Shown: in pieces, positions 9,229 to 19,149 of the stretch | Numbering within the stretch: the stretch's first letter is position 1 | Layout: every line of letters starts with the position of its first letter | Assembly: GCA_030645995.1 (NCBI GenBank) | Contig: JAUSMU010000121.1 | Location: 1 to 38,087 of the forward strand | Direction of reading: 5' to 3' | DNA length: 38,087 nucleotides | Source of the DNA: Gammaproteobacteria bacterium | GTDB taxonomy: Bacteria > Pseudomonadota > Gammaproteobacteria > Pseudomonadales > Pseudohongiellaceae | Program-made: the position numbers and the translations under genes | The notes under the pieces: model-generated | Database searches by the model: none | Told to the model about the DNA's origin: nothing | Seen by the model: only the letters and a program-made list of their open reading frames with translations

Positions 9229-9249
9229 TCCGGGCCGGAAAAGGTACGG

Positions 9250-9885
9250 TCAACGCGTGCCATAAACGACGATGGTCTTGCCCTTGACGTGTATGAGCTC
9301 CTGTTCTTCAAGAGTCTTCAACACCCGCCCCGCCATCTCGCGTGAGCAGTTGACCAATCGGCCCAATTCCTGCCGGGTAATCTTGATCTGCATGCCGTCA
9401 GGATGGGTCATCGCATCGGGCTCTTTGCTCAGTTCTATCAGCGTGCGGGCAATACGGCCAGTCACATCATAGAAAGCGAGATCGCCTACTTTGCGCGTGG
9501 TGTTGCGCAGGCGATGCGCCATCTGTTTGCCGATGGTAAAAACAATCTCTGGATGCGAGCGAATGTAGTTGTTGAAGCTGGCATAACTGATCTCTGCTAT
9601 CTCGCTGCTGGTACGCGCACGGCACCAGGCACTGCGGGCTTCTTTCTGTTCGAACAGGCCCATCTCCCCGAAAAAGTCGCCTGGATTCAAATAGGCGATG
9701 ACGACTTCCTTGCCATCATCATCTTCCAGAATCACAGAGACCGACCCTTCGATGATGTAGTACAGGGTATTGCAGGCATCACCTTCATAAATGATGGTGC
9801 TGCGATTGGGATACCGTCGGCGATGGCAATGGGTCAGGAAGTTATCCACGTCTTTGATGTGTGGTGTGATGGCCATGAGTGCCAT
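9250..9885 (-). CDS. cAMP receptor protein (CRP/Vfr type)
   Basis: A 211-residue global regulator, the same size class as CRP and Vfr. The cyclic-nucleotide pocket reads [12 protein letters not shown] followed by RSAWCRART, keeping the Glu, Arg and Ser that contact cAMP. The helix-turn-helix [20 protein letters not shown] retains the R-E-x-x-x-R contact pattern of CRP for TGTGA sites. ATG 9885 has GAGGAG nine bases upstream, which decides it against a second ATG three codons later. It is divergent from an OsmC-like gene, the same pairing as crp and yhfA in E. coli. Its neighbours trpC and coq7 recall the vfr region of Pseudomonas. Confidence 0.95.
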   Translation of the reverse strand: MALMAITPHIKDVDNFLTHCHRRRYPNRSTIIYEGDACNTLYYIIEGSVSVILEDDDGKEVVIAYLNPGDFFGEMGLFEQKEARSAWCRARTSSEIAEISYASFNNYIRSHPEIVFTIGKQMAHRLRNTTRKVGDLAFYDVTGRIARTLIELSKEPDAMTHPDGMQIKITRQELGRLVNCSREMAGRVLKTLEEQELIHVKGKTIVVYGTR

Positions 9886-10121
9886 GGTGATCTACTCCTC
9901 GATGGCAAAACAAAAAGGTTTGTGGCTCTTTTGCGGGTATTTCCCGGGAAGCGGCCGCATTCAAATATCGCAGATGTATATCACATTTCCTGCATCGCTG
10001 TGAATGTCTGACGCGTCGTGCTGACAGGCAGTCTGTGGTAATCTTCCGCGCAGATCGCGCAGGGCCGGATTATTTCCGTGTGGGGATGCTGTGCTGCCTT
10101 TGTAAACATTGACGAGAGACT

Positions 10122-10544
10122 ATGATGAAAGCGAAAGTGCGCTGGATAAACGACGTAAAATTCCTTGGACAATCGGGTAGCGGCCATGCGGTGCTGATGG
10201 AAGGGCCGGAATCGAGTGGTGGTGAAAACATCGGTATGCGCCCGATGGAATTGTTGCTGATTGGCGCGGGTGGTTGCTCTTCTTATGACGTGGTCACTAT
10301 CCTGCAGAAAGCGCGTCAGAATGTCAGCGGCTGCGAGTGTGATTTGAGCGCCGAGCGCGCGGATGCCATCCCTGCTGTGTTCGAAAAAATTCACATGCAT
10401 TTCCGCGTCAGTGGCAAGGATCTGAGTGCCAAACAGGTGGAAAAAGCGGTGGCGCTCTCAGCCGAAAAGTACTGCTCGGCGACCATCATGATGGTCAAAG
10501 GTGGCGTGCAGGTGACCCACGATTTTGAAATAGTGGAGGAGTAA
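10122..10544 (+). CDS. OsmC-like protein (YhfA group)
   Basis: A 140-residue cytoplasmic protein of the OsmC/Ohr superfamily of thiol peroxidases. The two characteristic cysteines are C52 in GAGGCSSYDVV, at the start of the central helix, and C118 in EKYCSATIMM. The group next to crp genes has no confirmed substrate; peroxidase activity is only inferred from the superfamily. Two consecutive ATG codons (10122, 10125) could start it. It is transcribed away from the CRP-type gene, with a 236-base shared intergenic region, and ends 9 bases from the convergent coq7 stop. Confidence 0.9.
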   Translation: MMKAKVRWINDVKFLGQSGSGHAVLMEGPESSGGENIGMRPMELLLIGAGGCSSYDVVTILQKARQNVSGCECDLSAERADAIPAVFEKIHMHFRVSGKDLSAKQVEKAVALSAEKYCSATIMMVKGGVQVTHDFEIVEE

Positions 10545-10553
10545 TTCGGCTGC

Positions 10554-11216
10554 TTAAAGCCGATAGGCCGCTTTCTTCATTACGACAGACATCAGTGTCA
10601 TGCCCAGTTTGATGGGCATTGGCAACTCGGCACCGCCGGCCAGCCTGGCGGTTTCCCCGTGGTTCTTCTCGTCAATCAGCATCTGATTGAGAATGGCATG
10701 GCTCTTCTCGTCTTCTCGTGGCAGTTTTTCCAGGTGCTCGCGCAGGTGCTCACACACCTGTTGCTCTGTCTCTGCCACAAAGCCCAGACTCCACTTGTCG
10801 CCAGCCAGCCCCGCCGCCGCCCCCATCCCGAATGACAGGCCATACCACAGAGGATTGAGGTAGCTCGTGCGGCTGTCCAGCTCTCGAAGGCGCTGTTCAC
10901 ACCAGGCGAGATGGTCGACTTCTTCTTGAGCGGCGTGTTCCATGGCCGTGCGGATATCGGGCAGTTTGGCGGTCAGTGCCTGCCCCTGATAAAGCGCCTG
11001 GGCGCAGACTTCGCCGGTGTGGTTGATACGCATGAGGGCGGCCGCGTGCTGACGTTGCTCCCCGGTCAATTCGTGTTCCGGTTTGCCGCGCGCTGGCGTC
11101 GTGCGTCGTGCGGTGCTGGCGCCAGGCACCAATGTTCGCAGGGCTTGATCAAACTGCACGATCAGTTGGTCGAGACCGTTCAGAGAGGGGCTGCTGGCGG
11201 ATGCTTGCTCACGCAT
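10554..11216 (-). CDS. coq7: 2-polyprenyl-3-methyl-6-methoxy-1,4-benzoquinol monooxygenase (Coq7)
   Basis: A di-iron hydroxylase of ubiquinone synthesis, 220 residues, of the type found in Pseudomonas in place of UbiF. Ferritin-like iron ligands are seen in [10 protein letters not shown], the [10 protein letters not shown] helix (E-x-x-H), [10 protein letters not shown] and DEKNHGE (E-x-x-H). The start ATG is one base after the purD stop, and its ribosome site AAGGTG lies inside the end of purD, so translation is probably coupled. It is the last gene of the long minus-strand run. Requirement for oxygen makes it the aerobic counterpart to the anaerobic hemN/FNR block. Confidence 0.95.
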   Translation of the reverse strand: MREQASASSPSLNGLDQLIVQFDQALRTLVPGASTARRTTPARGKPEHELTGEQRQHAAALMRINHTGEVCAQALYQGQALTAKLPDIRTAMEHAAQEEVDHLAWCEQRLRELDSRTSYLNPLWYGLSFGMGAAAGLAGDKWSLGFVAETEQQVCEHLREHLEKLPREDEKSHAILNQMLIDEKNHGETARLAGGAELPMPIKLGMTLMSVVMKKAAYRL

Positions 11217-11217
11217 G

Positions 11218-12519
11218 TTATTTCACCTTTTCTCTATTCAGTTCTCTGGCGATGGCGCGATAGGCGATGTCGCGACGGTAGAAGACCTTGTTCCAGTGTA
11301 CTCCGTCTGCCAGTGCATAGGCAGCCTGCTGCGCTTCAGTGACAGTGTTGCCCAGCGCCGTTGCGCACAGCACACGGCCGCCGTTGCTGACCACGTCATT
11401 GCCACGCATCGCCGTTCCGGCATGAAATACCTTGCGATCACAGGAGGAGTTGCTTTCCAACCCGCTGATGACATCACCCGTGGCGTAGGCGTCGGGATAG
11501 CCACCACTGGCCATCACCACGCCTACTGCAGGGCGCGGGTCCCATTGAGCAGTGACGGTATTCAGCTGGCCGTCGAGTGCGGCATTGCACAGTGTGATCA
11601 GGTCGGATTGCAGACGCATCATCACGGGTTGGGCTTCGGGATCGCCGAAGCGGCAGTTGTATTCGATGACGTTGATATCGCCATTTGCGGAGATCATCAG
11701 TCCGGCATACAGGAAGCCGACGTAAGGATTTCCGTCCGCTCGCATGCCGTTGACGGTGGGCATGATGACTTCTCGCATCACTTTGGCGTGAACAGCGTCG
11801 GTCACTACGGGGGCGGGAGAGTAGGCGCCCATGCCGCCGGTATTCGGGCCACGGTCGCCGTCGTCGCGCGCCTTGTGATCCTGGGAGGTGGCAAACGGCA
11901 GCACATGAATGCCATCGACCATGACGATGAAACTGGCCTCTTCGCCAGTCAGGAATTGCTCGATGACGACGCGGTGTCCTGCATTGCCGAACTTGTTGCC
12001 GGAGAGCATGTCCTCAATGGTGGCAATCGCCTCTTCCACGGTCTGAGCAATGATCACGCCCTTACCGGCCGCGAGTCCGTCAGCCTTGATGACAATAGGA
12101 GCGCCTTGCTCGCGGACGTAGGCCACGGCTGGAGCGATCTCCGTGAAGTTGCTGTAGGCGGCGGTGGGCACACCGTGGCGTGCGAGGAAGTCTTTGGTGA
12201 AGGCCTTGGAGCCTTCCAGCTGAGCCGCGTTTCTGGATGGTCCGAAGCAACGCAGGCCATGGTTCGCGAAATAATCCACGACTCCTGCTACCAGCGGGGC
12301 TTCCGGCCCGACGATGGTCAGCCCGACGTCGTGCAGTTGCGCGAACTTCACCAGCGCCGGGAAATCCAGTGTGTCAATTGCGACATTCTCGACACCCGCT
12401 TCCAGGTGCGTGCCAGCGTTGCCCGGCGCGACGAAGATCTTGCCAGCTTGCGGGGACTGCCTCAGACGCCATGCCAGTGCGTGTTCGCGACCGCCATTTC
12501 CAATAATCAATACGTTCAT
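11218..12519 (-). CDS. purD: Phosphoribosylamine-glycine ligase
   Basis: An ATP-grasp enzyme of 433 residues that makes glycinamide ribonucleotide in purine synthesis. The N-terminus [17 protein letters not shown] is diagnostic, as are [30 protein letters not shown] and [16 protein letters not shown]. The ribosome site AAGG lies in a 26-base tandem duplication between purH and purD. The gene is downstream of purH in the same direction, separated by 37 bases, as in many gammaproteobacteria. Confidence 0.97.
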   Translation of the reverse strand: MNVLIIGNGGREHALAWRLRQSPQAGKIFVAPGNAGTHLEAGVENVAIDTLDFPALVKFAQLHDVGLTIVGPEAPLVAGVVDYFANHGLRCFGPSRNAAQLEGSKAFTKDFLARHGVPTAAYSNFTEIAPAVAYVREQGAPIVIKADGLAAGKGVIIAQTVEEAIATIEDMLSGNKFGNAGHRVVIEQFLTGEEASFIVMVDGIHVLPFATSQDHKARDDGDRGPNTGGMGAYSPAPVVTDAVHAKVMREVIMPTVNGMRADGNPYVGFLYAGLMISANGDINVIEYNCRFGDPEAQPVMMRLQSDLITLCNAALDGQLNTVTAQWDPRPAVGVVMASGGYPDAYATGDVISGLESNSSCDRKVFHAGTAMRGNDVVSNGGRVLCATALGNTVTEAQQAAYALADGVHWNKVFYRRDIAYRAIARELNREKVK

Positions 12520-12521
12520 GA

Positions 12522-12566
12522 TGACGACCTTCAGTGACGGCTCTTAGTGACGACCTTTAGTGACGG
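12522..12566 (-). repeat. Tandem duplication at the purH end / purD leader
   Basis: Two 19-base copies (12522-12540 and 12548-12566) with period 26 differ by one base. On the minus strand each copy contains CGTCAC followed by a stop (TAA in the purH copy, TGA in the other) and the AAGG ribosome-site sequence. The unit therefore duplicates the last codons and stop of purH together with the ribosome site of purD. Confidence 0.85.
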
Positions 12567-14152
12567 AAGTGGCGCACACCGGTAAAGACCATGGCCATGC
12601 CTGCTTCATCGGCCGCTGCGATGACTTCCTCGTCACGCATGGAGCCGCCCGGCTGAATCACAGCGCTGATGCCAGCCTTCGCCGCCGCGTCGATACCGTC
12701 GCGGAACGGGAAGAACGCATCGGATGCCATCACGGAGTCTTTCACTTCCAGGTTCTCGTCAGCCGCCTTGATGCCAGCGATACGGGCACTGTAGACGCGG
12801 CTCATCTGGCCTGCGCCGATCCCGATAGTCTGGTTGTTCTTGCAGTACACGATGGCATTGGATTTCACGAACATGGCGATCTTCCAGGCGAACAGCAGAT
12901 CGGCGATCTCCTGTGCACTCGGTTGACGTTTGGTGACCACTTTCAGATCCGCTGCGCTGATCTGGTGAATGTCGCGATCCTGCACCAGCAGGCCACCGTT
13001 GACGCGCTTGTAGTCCAGTCCGGCCAGACGCTCTGGCTGCCACTGACCACAGCTGAGTACACGCACGTTTTGCTTGGCAGTTAGAACCTTCAGTGCCTCT
13101 TCAGACACGGTTGGAGCGATGATCACCTCGGAAAACTGACGGTTGATGATCTCCTGAGCGGTCTCTGCATCCAGTTCTCGGTTGAAGGCGATGATGCCCC
13201 CAAAGGCGGACGTCGGATCAGTCTGGAAGGCCAGTTCGTAAGCGCGCTTGATGTTGTTGCCGATGGCTACGCCGCAGGGATTGGCATGCTTGACGATGAC
13301 ACAGGCAGGCTCACTGAAGGATTTCACGCACTCCAGCGCGGCGTCGGTATCCGCGATGTTGTTGTAAGACAGCTCTTTACCTTGATGCTGCACAGAAGTG
13401 CTGATGCTGGCTTCCTGTGGATTTTTTTCCACGTAGAAGGCCGCGCGCTGATGCGGATTCTCGCCATAGCGCATGTCCTGGCTCTTGATGAACTGAGCGC
13501 TGTAAGTGCGCGGGAAGACGCTGTTGGCGTTTTCATTGCCCTGCGCATCAGGCACCAGACGTCCCAGATAATTGGCGATCGCAGCATCGTAAGCAGCGGT
13601 GTGTTCGTAGGTGCGCACGGCAAGATCAAAGCGGGTACTTGCTTGCAATGATCCGCCATTGTCCTTCAGCTCGGCGATAATTCTGTCGTAATCCGATGGG
13701 TTGACCACGACGCCTACCCATGCATGATTTTTCGCCGCTGCGCGCAGCATGGTCGGGCCGCCGATGTCGATGTTCTCAATGGCCGTCGGCAGGTCACAGT
13801 CGGGCCTGGCGACCGTCGCTTCGAACGGATAGAGGTTGACGACGACGAGGTCGATGGCAGGAATGTTGTGCTCTTGCATCACGACCTGATCGATATCACG
13901 GCGGGCAAGAATGCCACCATGCACCTTTGGATGCAGCGTCTTCACGCGGCCGTCCATCATCTCGGGGAAGCCCGTGTATTCGGCGATTTCAATAGCGGGG
14001 ATATTCTCGGCGCGCAGAAGCTTGTAAGTGCCTCCGGTGGAGAGGATTTCGACGCCGACGCTGTGCAGAGATTTGGCAAATGACACAACGCCGGTCTTGT
14101 CAGACACGCTGATAAGGGCGCGCCGGACTACGGCAGTTTTGGCTGTGGGCAT
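12557..14152 (-). CDS. purH: Bifunctional AICAR formyltransferase / IMP cyclohydrolase
   Basis: It catalyses the last two steps of IMP synthesis. The N-terminal cyclohydrolase domain (about residues 1-200) opens [18 protein letters not shown] and contains STGGTYKLL and [13 protein letters not shown]. The C-terminal transformylase domain contains the catalytic segment [14 protein letters not shown] and [17 protein letters not shown], and the protein ends in the family-typical GVRHFRH. The length is 531 residues, as expected. It precedes purD on the minus strand. A hairpin lies between fis and this gene. Confidence 0.98.
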   Translation of the reverse strand: MPTAKTAVVRRALISVSDKTGVVSFAKSLHSVGVEILSTGGTYKLLRAENIPAIEIAEYTGFPEMMDGRVKTLHPKVHGGILARRDIDQVVMQEHNIPAIDLVVVNLYPFEATVARPDCDLPTAIENIDIGGPTMLRAAAKNHAWVGVVVNPSDYDRIIAELKDNGGSLQASTRFDLAVRTYEHTAAYDAAIANYLGRLVPDAQGNENANSVFPRTYSAQFIKSQDMRYGENPHQRAAFYVEKNPQEASISTSVQHQGKELSYNNIADTDAALECVKSFSEPACVIVKHANPCGVAIGNNIKRAYELAFQTDPTSAFGGIIAFNRELDAETAQEIINRQFSEVIIAPTVSEEALKVLTAKQNVRVLSCGQWQPERLAGLDYKRVNGGLLVQDRDIHQISAADLKVVTKRQPSAQEIADLLFAWKIAMFVKSNAIVYCKNNQTIGIGAGQMSRVYSARIAGIKAADENLEVKDSVMASDAFFPFRDGIDAAAKAGISAVIQPGGSMRDEEVIAAADEAGMAMVFTGVRHFRH

Positions 14153-14176
14153 AGTAGGGAAGGTCTGTCAGTCAAT

Positions 14177-14212
14177 TAACAGGATTGGGGTCCTTTGCGT
14201 GCAATCCTGTTA
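14177..14212 (-). repeat. Long stem-loop between fis and purH
   Basis: The arms TAACAGGATTG and CAATCCTGTTA (11 bp, perfect) enclose a 14-base loop. There is no T-tract on either side, so this is not a classic terminator. On the minus strand the loop contains ACGCAAA, which equals half of a PurR operator. It could be an RNA processing or attenuation hairpin that separates fis and purHD expression. Confidence 0.6.
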
Positions 14213-14231
14213 GAGATTATCCGGGTACCGG

Positions 14232-14537
14232 TCACAACAATCCGTGTTGTTTCAATTTCTTGCGTAGGGTACCACGGTTCAAACCCAGCATGATAGAGGC
14301 CTTGCTCTGGTTGCTGCCCGTGTGGCGCAGGACTGCTTCGAGTAAGGGTAATTCGATTTCGTTCAGCACCAGCTGATACAGATCGCTCACAGACTCCTCC
14401 CCGAGTTGCGAAAAATAAATCTGCATGGATTTCTCCACATCGCGGCGCAAGCTGGAGTGTTGTTCATGCGGAGCGGCGGCGCCAATTCCGGTATGCAGGG
14501 ATTTGCTGCGTGGCATCAGGTCGTCCATTATGTTCAT
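14232..14537 (-). CDS. fis: DNA-binding protein Fis
   Basis: A small nucleoid protein (101 residues) that bends DNA and activates rRNA and tRNA promoters during rapid growth. The C-terminal helix-turn-helix SKASIMLGLNRGTLRKKLKQHGL is near identical to classical Fis, and the dimerisation helices (LYQLVLNEIELPLLEAVLRHT) are conserved. It starts within the dusB stop (ATGA overlap), the dusB-fis pairing known from enterobacteria and pseudomonads. Confidence 0.97.
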   Translation of the reverse strand: MNIMDDLMPRSKSLHTGIGAAAPHEQHSSLRRDVEKSMQIYFSQLGEESVSDLYQLVLNEIELPLLEAVLRHTGSNQSKASIMLGLNRGTLRKKLKQHGLL

Positions 14538-15523
14538 GCTGCGGTTTCCTTCTTGATCATCAGTGACTCGAAATAATTCTGTACGCTCTGCAACTGTTGT
14601 TCGGAGGTCGTCAGTTGATTGAACGCCCTCTTGAACGTCTCTGCGTCTCCAAGGGTGCTGGTGTACCAGCCTGCATGCTTGCGCGCGAAGAGAACGCCCT
14701 TGAACTCGCCATACAATTCATAAAGCTGAGAGATGTGTCTGAGCAGCGTTCGGCTTACTTCCTGCAGTGGGCTGGGGGTCAGAAATTCACCGGTGTTCAG
14801 GTAGTGATTGATCTGTCCGAAAATCCAGGGGTTGCCCTGTGCCGCTCGTCCGATCATCACGCCATCGGCTCCGGTGTAATCCAATACTGCTCTCGCCTTC
14901 TCCGCGCTGTCGATATCGCCGTTGGCAATGACCGGAATAGCCACCGCGTTCTTGATCGCGGCAATAGTGTCGTACTCCACGTTTCCCACGAACCGGCACT
15001 CGCGGGTTCTGCCATGCACGGTCAACAGTTTGACGCCGCAATCCTCGGCAATTCTGGCGACTTCAACGCCGTTGCGGGAGTCCGGGCACCAGCCCGTGCG
15101 AATCTTCAGCGTGACCGGTACATTGACCGCGCCGACTACGGCTTCGAGGATGCTGCGGACCAGTCGGGTGTCCTTGAGCAAGGCAGATCCGGCCGCTTTC
15201 TTGAGCACCTTCTTGGCTGGGCACCCCATGTTGATGTCGATGATGTCAGCGCCCAGATCCACGTGCAGCCTTGCTGCATCGGCCATCATTCGAGGGGCAG
15301 AGCCGGCTATCTGCACGGCATCGGGGCCTCCGGCCGCAGGACGTGTCAGCCGCGCCCTGTTCTTGTCGCTAAGCCACAATTCTGTATTGCAGGTCAGCAT
15401 TTCTGCCACCGCCAGGCCTGCACCCAATTCCACACACAGATCCCGGAACGGTTGATCGGTGATGCCCGCCATCGGCGCAAGGATGACGCGATTGTCGAGC
15501 TTGTGCGGGCCGATGGCGATCAC
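14534..15523 (-). CDS. dusB: tRNA-dihydrouridine synthase B
   Basis: A flavoenzyme that reduces uridine to dihydrouridine in the D-loop of tRNA. The TIM barrel opens LAPMAGITDQPFR, contains the catalytic cysteine in INMGCPAKKV, the flavin-binding KIRTGW and VHGRTRE, and NGDIDS and MIGRAAQGNPWIF. It has 329 residues and starts at GTG. Position directly upstream of fis with an ATGA overlap identifies it as the DusB type. Confidence 0.97.
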   Translation of the reverse strand: MIAIGPHKLDNRVILAPMAGITDQPFRDLCVELGAGLAVAEMLTCNTELWLSDKNRARLTRPAAGGPDAVQIAGSAPRMMADAARLHVDLGADIIDINMGCPAKKVLKKAAGSALLKDTRLVRSILEAVVGAVNVPVTLKIRTGWCPDSRNGVEVARIAEDCGVKLLTVHGRTRECRFVGNVEYDTIAAIKNAVAIPVIANGDIDSAEKARAVLDYTGADGVMIGRAAQGNPWIFGQINHYLNTGEFLTPSPLQEVSRTLLRHISQLYELYGEFKGVLFARKHAGWYTSTLGDAETFKRAFNQLTTSEQQLQSVQNYFESLMIKKETAA

Positions 15524-15581
15524 AGAATTGCCTGAATTGGTGACAAAGTGTTTGTAATCTGTAGGTTTTTAGACAGAGTTA

Positions 15582-15609
15582 ATCATAGCGGTGAGGGTTG
15601 TGGCAGCAA
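15582..15609 (-). promoter_or_regulatory. Candidate sigma-70 promoter for dusB-fis
   Basis: On the minus strand TTGCTG (15604-15609) and TATGAT (15582-15587) are separated by 16 bases. The -10 element matches consensus in five of six positions, the -35 element less well. It lies in the 150-base gap between the DUF3426 gene and dusB, 59 bases before the dusB GTG. Confidence 0.45.
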
Positions 15610-15673
15610 GGGAAAAATAGGGTACAAATACGGAGCCCGTTTTCGCGGTGAGCCCTGTATTCGATTGTCGGGG

Positions 15674-16744
15674 TTAATTCTGGGAAAACACCGGGCTGAA
15701 ACTGACTTCGTAATTGACTGCGCGCACTCCCGGGTCGAGAATTTCCAGTTGTATTTGCACCGGTGCATCCGGAGGCATCATCTGCATGTCTGCAAGCTCC
15801 GCCGGAAGGTATTCGGAGGGCAGGAAGCGGCGCTGCGCGACTAGCGCGTTGTCGGCATCGGTGAAGCGTAACTCCAGTGCAGGAAATGGTTGAGCAAAGG
15901 CTGCCGTGTTGCGGAATACCAGATTGACACTCAATGCATTGGCGATCTCGGCGTGACTGCGGACCAGCAAGTCCTCACTGCTGATGGCGCGTATGTCGAT
16001 CAGAGGCGGAAGAGTGCAACCCGCAGCAACACAAGTCAGGTCCAGCCAAGGCCGCAAGAAAGTGTTCTGACTCAGCTCCTCCCGGTGATACCAGACATAC
16101 TGTACAGGCAGCCCGGCTGCCAGCAGCAGAATCAGGACGCTCATCAAAAAAGTCGACCAGCCGGATCGTTCCCTGGGCTGCCAGTCGATTTCCAGCGGCG
16201 TGACGACATCGTGGACCGCCGCCAGGTTCTCGGCACTAAAATTCTCTCGAGGATGATGTCGCGCCACGTCATGCAGAACCTCACCAAGAAAGTCGTCATC
16301 GATGTTGGTGGCTCGCATCGTCGGCATGGGGTCTTGCCGGGGTTGCTCATGCTGATGCTGCTCAACGGCTGGTTCAGTCTCCTCAAGCAACTCCCAGAAC
16401 GAGGTACTTTCAGAAATCGATGGATCGCGTCTGTTGGGAATTGAATCGGCGAGGTCCAGTGTAAAGATTTGCTCAGAAGGCGCTTCCTCTAGAGTCTCGT
16501 AGAGGACAGCTTCTTCTGCCGTTGCCGTTTCCACTGCGGGGTTCAGCGGCAGCTGCCCCGAATCCACGTCCTGAATGGGCATTGCAACGGTCTGCAGCTC
16601 GGCCGAGGGAACCAGGTTGTCGTCGGCGGCAAAAATTCTCAGGCAGGCGCCACAACGAACCATGCCGTCAGCAGATTGCAGCTGCGTAATGCTGGTTCGG
16701 AAGGACGTCATGCAGTATGGGCACTGGGTAATGAATAAGGCCAT
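15674..16744 (-). CDS. Zinc-ribbon DUF3426 membrane protein
   Basis: A 356-residue protein with an N-terminal MJ0042-type zinc ribbon: CPYC at residues 8-11 and CGAC at about 32-35. A long acidic, probably disordered region follows, then one membrane segment (FLMSVLILLLAAGLPVQYVWY, about residues 200-220) and a C-terminal DUF3426 domain predicted outside the cytoplasm. Members of this family are commonly encoded between prmA and dusB-fis in gammaproteobacteria. No function is established; the topology suggests a sensor or scaffold linking cytoplasm and periplasm. Confidence 0.85.
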   Translation of the reverse strand: MALFITQCPYCMTSFRTSITQLQSADGMVRCGACLRIFAADDNLVPSAELQTVAMPIQDVDSGQLPLNPAVETATAEEAVLYETLEEAPSEQIFTLDLADSIPNRRDPSISESTSFWELLEETEPAVEQHQHEQPRQDPMPTMRATNIDDDFLGEVLHDVARHHPRENFSAENLAAVHDVVTPLEIDWQPRERSGWSTFLMSVLILLLAAGLPVQYVWYHREELSQNTFLRPWLDLTCVAAGCTLPPLIDIRAISSEDLLVRSHAEIANALSVNLVFRNTAAFAQPFPALELRFTDADNALVAQRRFLPSEYLPAELADMQMMPPDAPVQIQLEILDPGVRAVNYEVSFSPVFSQN

Positions 16745-16801
16745 GCAATCCGGTTGAATCCGCCTCGGGATTGTCGCAGGTAAATCAGGAAATGGAGCTG
16801 G

Positions 16802-17683
16802 TCAGTGTCGGATGCCTTCCACGCGAACCCATTCCTCTCTTGTTACTGGAACAAGCATTGTAAAAAATTCCTGATAACTGTCCATCAGTGACTGTGTCTG
16901 CAGTGAGAGCACGCCTGACAGAATAATTCTGCCACCGGGCTTGACCAGTGCCGCCAGCAAGGGAGTGAGTTCCTCCAGCGGGCCGGACAGGATGTTGGCC
17001 ACCAGAACATCGGCCTGTGGGTGGCCGGGCACGCCCGGAAGGTGCACGCTCATCTGTGCAGGGCTGATCCGGTTGAGTTCGCGGTTACTTTCCGAGGCGA
17101 TGATGGCCTGGGGATCGTTGTCGATGGCTATTACCTGACGCGCGCCCAGCAATGCGGCAGCGATAGCAAGGATGCCAGAGCCGCAACCGTAATCGATGAC
17201 GATGCGATCCTTAACCGGATGTGCGTCGAGCCATTCCAGGCACAGGGCCGTGGTTGGATGTGTGCCAGTGCCGAAGGCGAGGCCGGGATCCAGCATGATG
17301 TTGATGGCGTCGGGTTCCGGTGGTGTCTCCCAGCTTGGGCAGATCCACACGCGCTCACCAAATCGCATGGGTTTGAAATCCTGCATGCAGACTCTTTCCC
17401 AATCGGCGTCTGCCACTTCCTCGACAATGATCGGTTCGTCATCGCCCAGTTGGCCGCGTTCCTGCAGCGCGGCCACGATTTCATCCATGGGGGCGTCGTG
17501 CTCGAAGAGACCGACGACCTCGGTGTTGTTCCAAATGGGCGTGGTGCCTGGATCGATCTGGAAAACGGGCTGATCTTCGCCATCCTGCAGGGTGACGGAA
17601 ACGGCTCCGAGTTCCGACAGCAGCGTTTCAACCAACGCTGCGCCGGACTCGGTGACACGGACTTTCAACTGTTGCCAGGGCAT
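16802..17683 (-). CDS. prmA: Ribosomal protein L11 methyltransferase
   Basis: It trimethylates lysines and the N-terminus of ribosomal protein L11. The N-terminal substrate-recognition domain is followed by a Rossmann-fold domain with the SAM motif DYGCGSGILAIAA, DPGLAFGTGTHPTT, AIDNDP and VANILSGPL. The start chosen is ATG 17683, giving MPWQQLKV and 293 residues, the same as E. coli PrmA, rather than ATG 17704 seven codons upstream; neither has a strong ribosome site. The gene lies downstream of accC, 54 bases from its stop, as in pseudomonads. Confidence 0.95.
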   Translation of the reverse strand: MPWQQLKVRVTESGAALVETLLSELGAVSVTLQDGEDQPVFQIDPGTTPIWNNTEVVGLFEHDAPMDEIVAALQERGQLGDDEPIIVEEVADADWERVCMQDFKPMRFGERVWICPSWETPPEPDAINIMLDPGLAFGTGTHPTTALCLEWLDAHPVKDRIVIDYGCGSGILAIAAALLGARQVIAIDNDPQAIIASESNRELNRISPAQMSVHLPGVPGHPQADVLVANILSGPLEELTPLLAALVKPGGRIILSGVLSLQTQSLMDSYQEFFTMLVPVTREEWVRVEGIRH

Positions 17684-17737
17684 ATCAGGCTCTTGCTTCG
17701 GCATGAATAACGCAGACTACTGGAAGCGTCATGAGCA

Positions 17738-19099
17738 TCACTTTGCCGGCATCTTGTGGTGGGCCGTCAGCTTGCCTTCCAGATAGTGGATATTGACGCC
17801 ACCCTTCTGGAATTCCGCATCACGGATAATATCTTTGTGCAGCGGCGTATTGGTGCGGATGCCGTCGATCAACAATTCATCCAGAGCATTGCTCATGCGT
17901 GCCAGAGCACCAGCGCGATCAGCGCCATAGGTGATCAGCTTGGCAATCAACGAATCATAATAGGGAGGCACCGTGTAGCCGCTGTAAATGTGCGAGTCGA
18001 CCCGTACGCCGTTACCCCCCGGGGCATGGAACAGGTTGATCTTGCCGGGGCAGGGCAGGAAGGTCACCGGATCTTCGGCATTGATGCGGCACTCGAAGGC
18101 GTGACCCTTGATATGTACGTCAGACTGCTTGATAGAAAGCTTCTCGCCGCTGGCAATCTTGAGTTGCTCTTTGACGATGTCGACGCCAGTGACCATCTCG
18201 GTAACGGGGTGCTCGACCTGTACGCGGGTGTTCATCTCGATGAAATAGAACTGCTCGTCCTGATAGAGGAATTCGAGTGTGCCTGCGCCGCGATAATTCA
18301 TTTTCTCACAGGCTTTCACGCAGGTCTCGGCGACCTGTCTGCGGATGTGATCCGGAATGCCGGGCGCTGGGGCTTCTTCCAGAACCTTCTGATGTCGGCG
18401 CTGCATGGAGCAGTCACGGTCACCCAGATGAATCGCATTGCCCTGGCCATCGGCAAGCACCTGGATTTCGACGTGACGTGGGTTCTCAAGGAATTTTTCC
18501 AGATACACGACGCCGCTGCCAAAGAAGGCCTTGGCTTCGGATTGCGTCACATAGATCGCCTTGAGCAGAGCCGCCTCGCTGTGCACCACGCGCATGCCGC
18601 GCCCGCCGCCGCCTGCTGCTGCCTTGATGATGACCGGGTAGCCAATGTCCTTGGCGATGGAGAGCGTGCGCTCTTTGTTGTCATCAATGGGGCCATCTGA
18701 ACCCGGCACCGTCGGAACGCCAGCCTCGCGCATCACTTTGATGGCCGAGACCTTATCTCCCATCAGGCGAATGGTTTCGGGGCGCGGGCCGATGAAGACG
18801 AAGCCGCTCTTCTCGACCTGTTCGGCAAAATCGGCATTTTCCGAAAGGAATCCATAACCCGGGTGGATCGCCACCGCGTCGGTGACTTCCGTTGCACTGA
18901 TGATGGCCGGGACATTCAGATAACTGTCGGTGGCGTTGGCGGGTCCAATACACACGGACTCGTCGGCCAGGCGCACGTGCATCAGATCGCGATCGGCGCT
19001 GGAATGTACGGCCACAGTCTTGATGCCCAGCTCTTTGCAGGCCCGGAGTACACGAAGGGCGATTTCGCCGCGGTTAGCAATCAGAACTTTTTCAAGCAT
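17738..19099 (-). CDS. accC: Acetyl-CoA carboxylase, biotin carboxylase subunit
   Basis: An ATP-grasp enzyme of 453 residues that carboxylates the biotin of AccB, the first half of malonyl-CoA synthesis. Signatures include [19 protein letters not shown] at the start, the glycine-rich [13 protein letters not shown] loop, [29 protein letters not shown], and [14 protein letters not shown] with the catalytic residues. It follows accB by 50 bases and both are likely in one transcript. Confidence 0.98.
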   Translation of the reverse strand: MLEKVLIANRGEIALRVLRACKELGIKTVAVHSSADRDLMHVRLADESVCIGPANATDSYLNVPAIISATEVTDAVAIHPGYGFLSENADFAEQVEKSGFVFIGPRPETIRLMGDKVSAIKVMREAGVPTVPGSDGPIDDNKERTLSIAKDIGYPVIIKAAAGGGGRGMRVVHSEAALLKAIYVTQSEAKAFFGSGVVYLEKFLENPRHVEIQVLADGQGNAIHLGDRDCSMQRRHQKVLEEAPAPGIPDHIRRQVAETCVKACEKMNYRGAGTLEFLYQDEQFYFIEMNTRVQVEHPVTEMVTGVDIVKEQLKIASGEKLSIKQSDVHIKGHAFECRINAEDPVTFLPCPGKINLFHAPGGNGVRVDSHIYSGYTVPPYYDSLIAKLITYGADRAGALARMSNALDELLIDGIRTNTPLHKDIIRDAEFQKGGVNIHYLEGKLTAHHKMPAK

Positions 19100-19149
19100 G
19101 AAGTAGAACCTTTGTTGGTGATCTTGAAGTCTATCCGGAGCCAGTGTCG

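Noticed and set aside
9981..10003. TCACA and TGTGA half-sites upstream of the CRP-type gene, considered as an autoregulatory CRP operator.
   Set aside because: They point outward and are 13 bases apart, whereas a CRP site is TGTGA-N6-TCACA; neither half has a good partner at the proper spacing.
12557..14152. Possible overlapping genes on the plus strand of purH and purD.
   Set aside because: These frames are mirror readings of highly conserved purine genes and have no ribosome sites or family matches.
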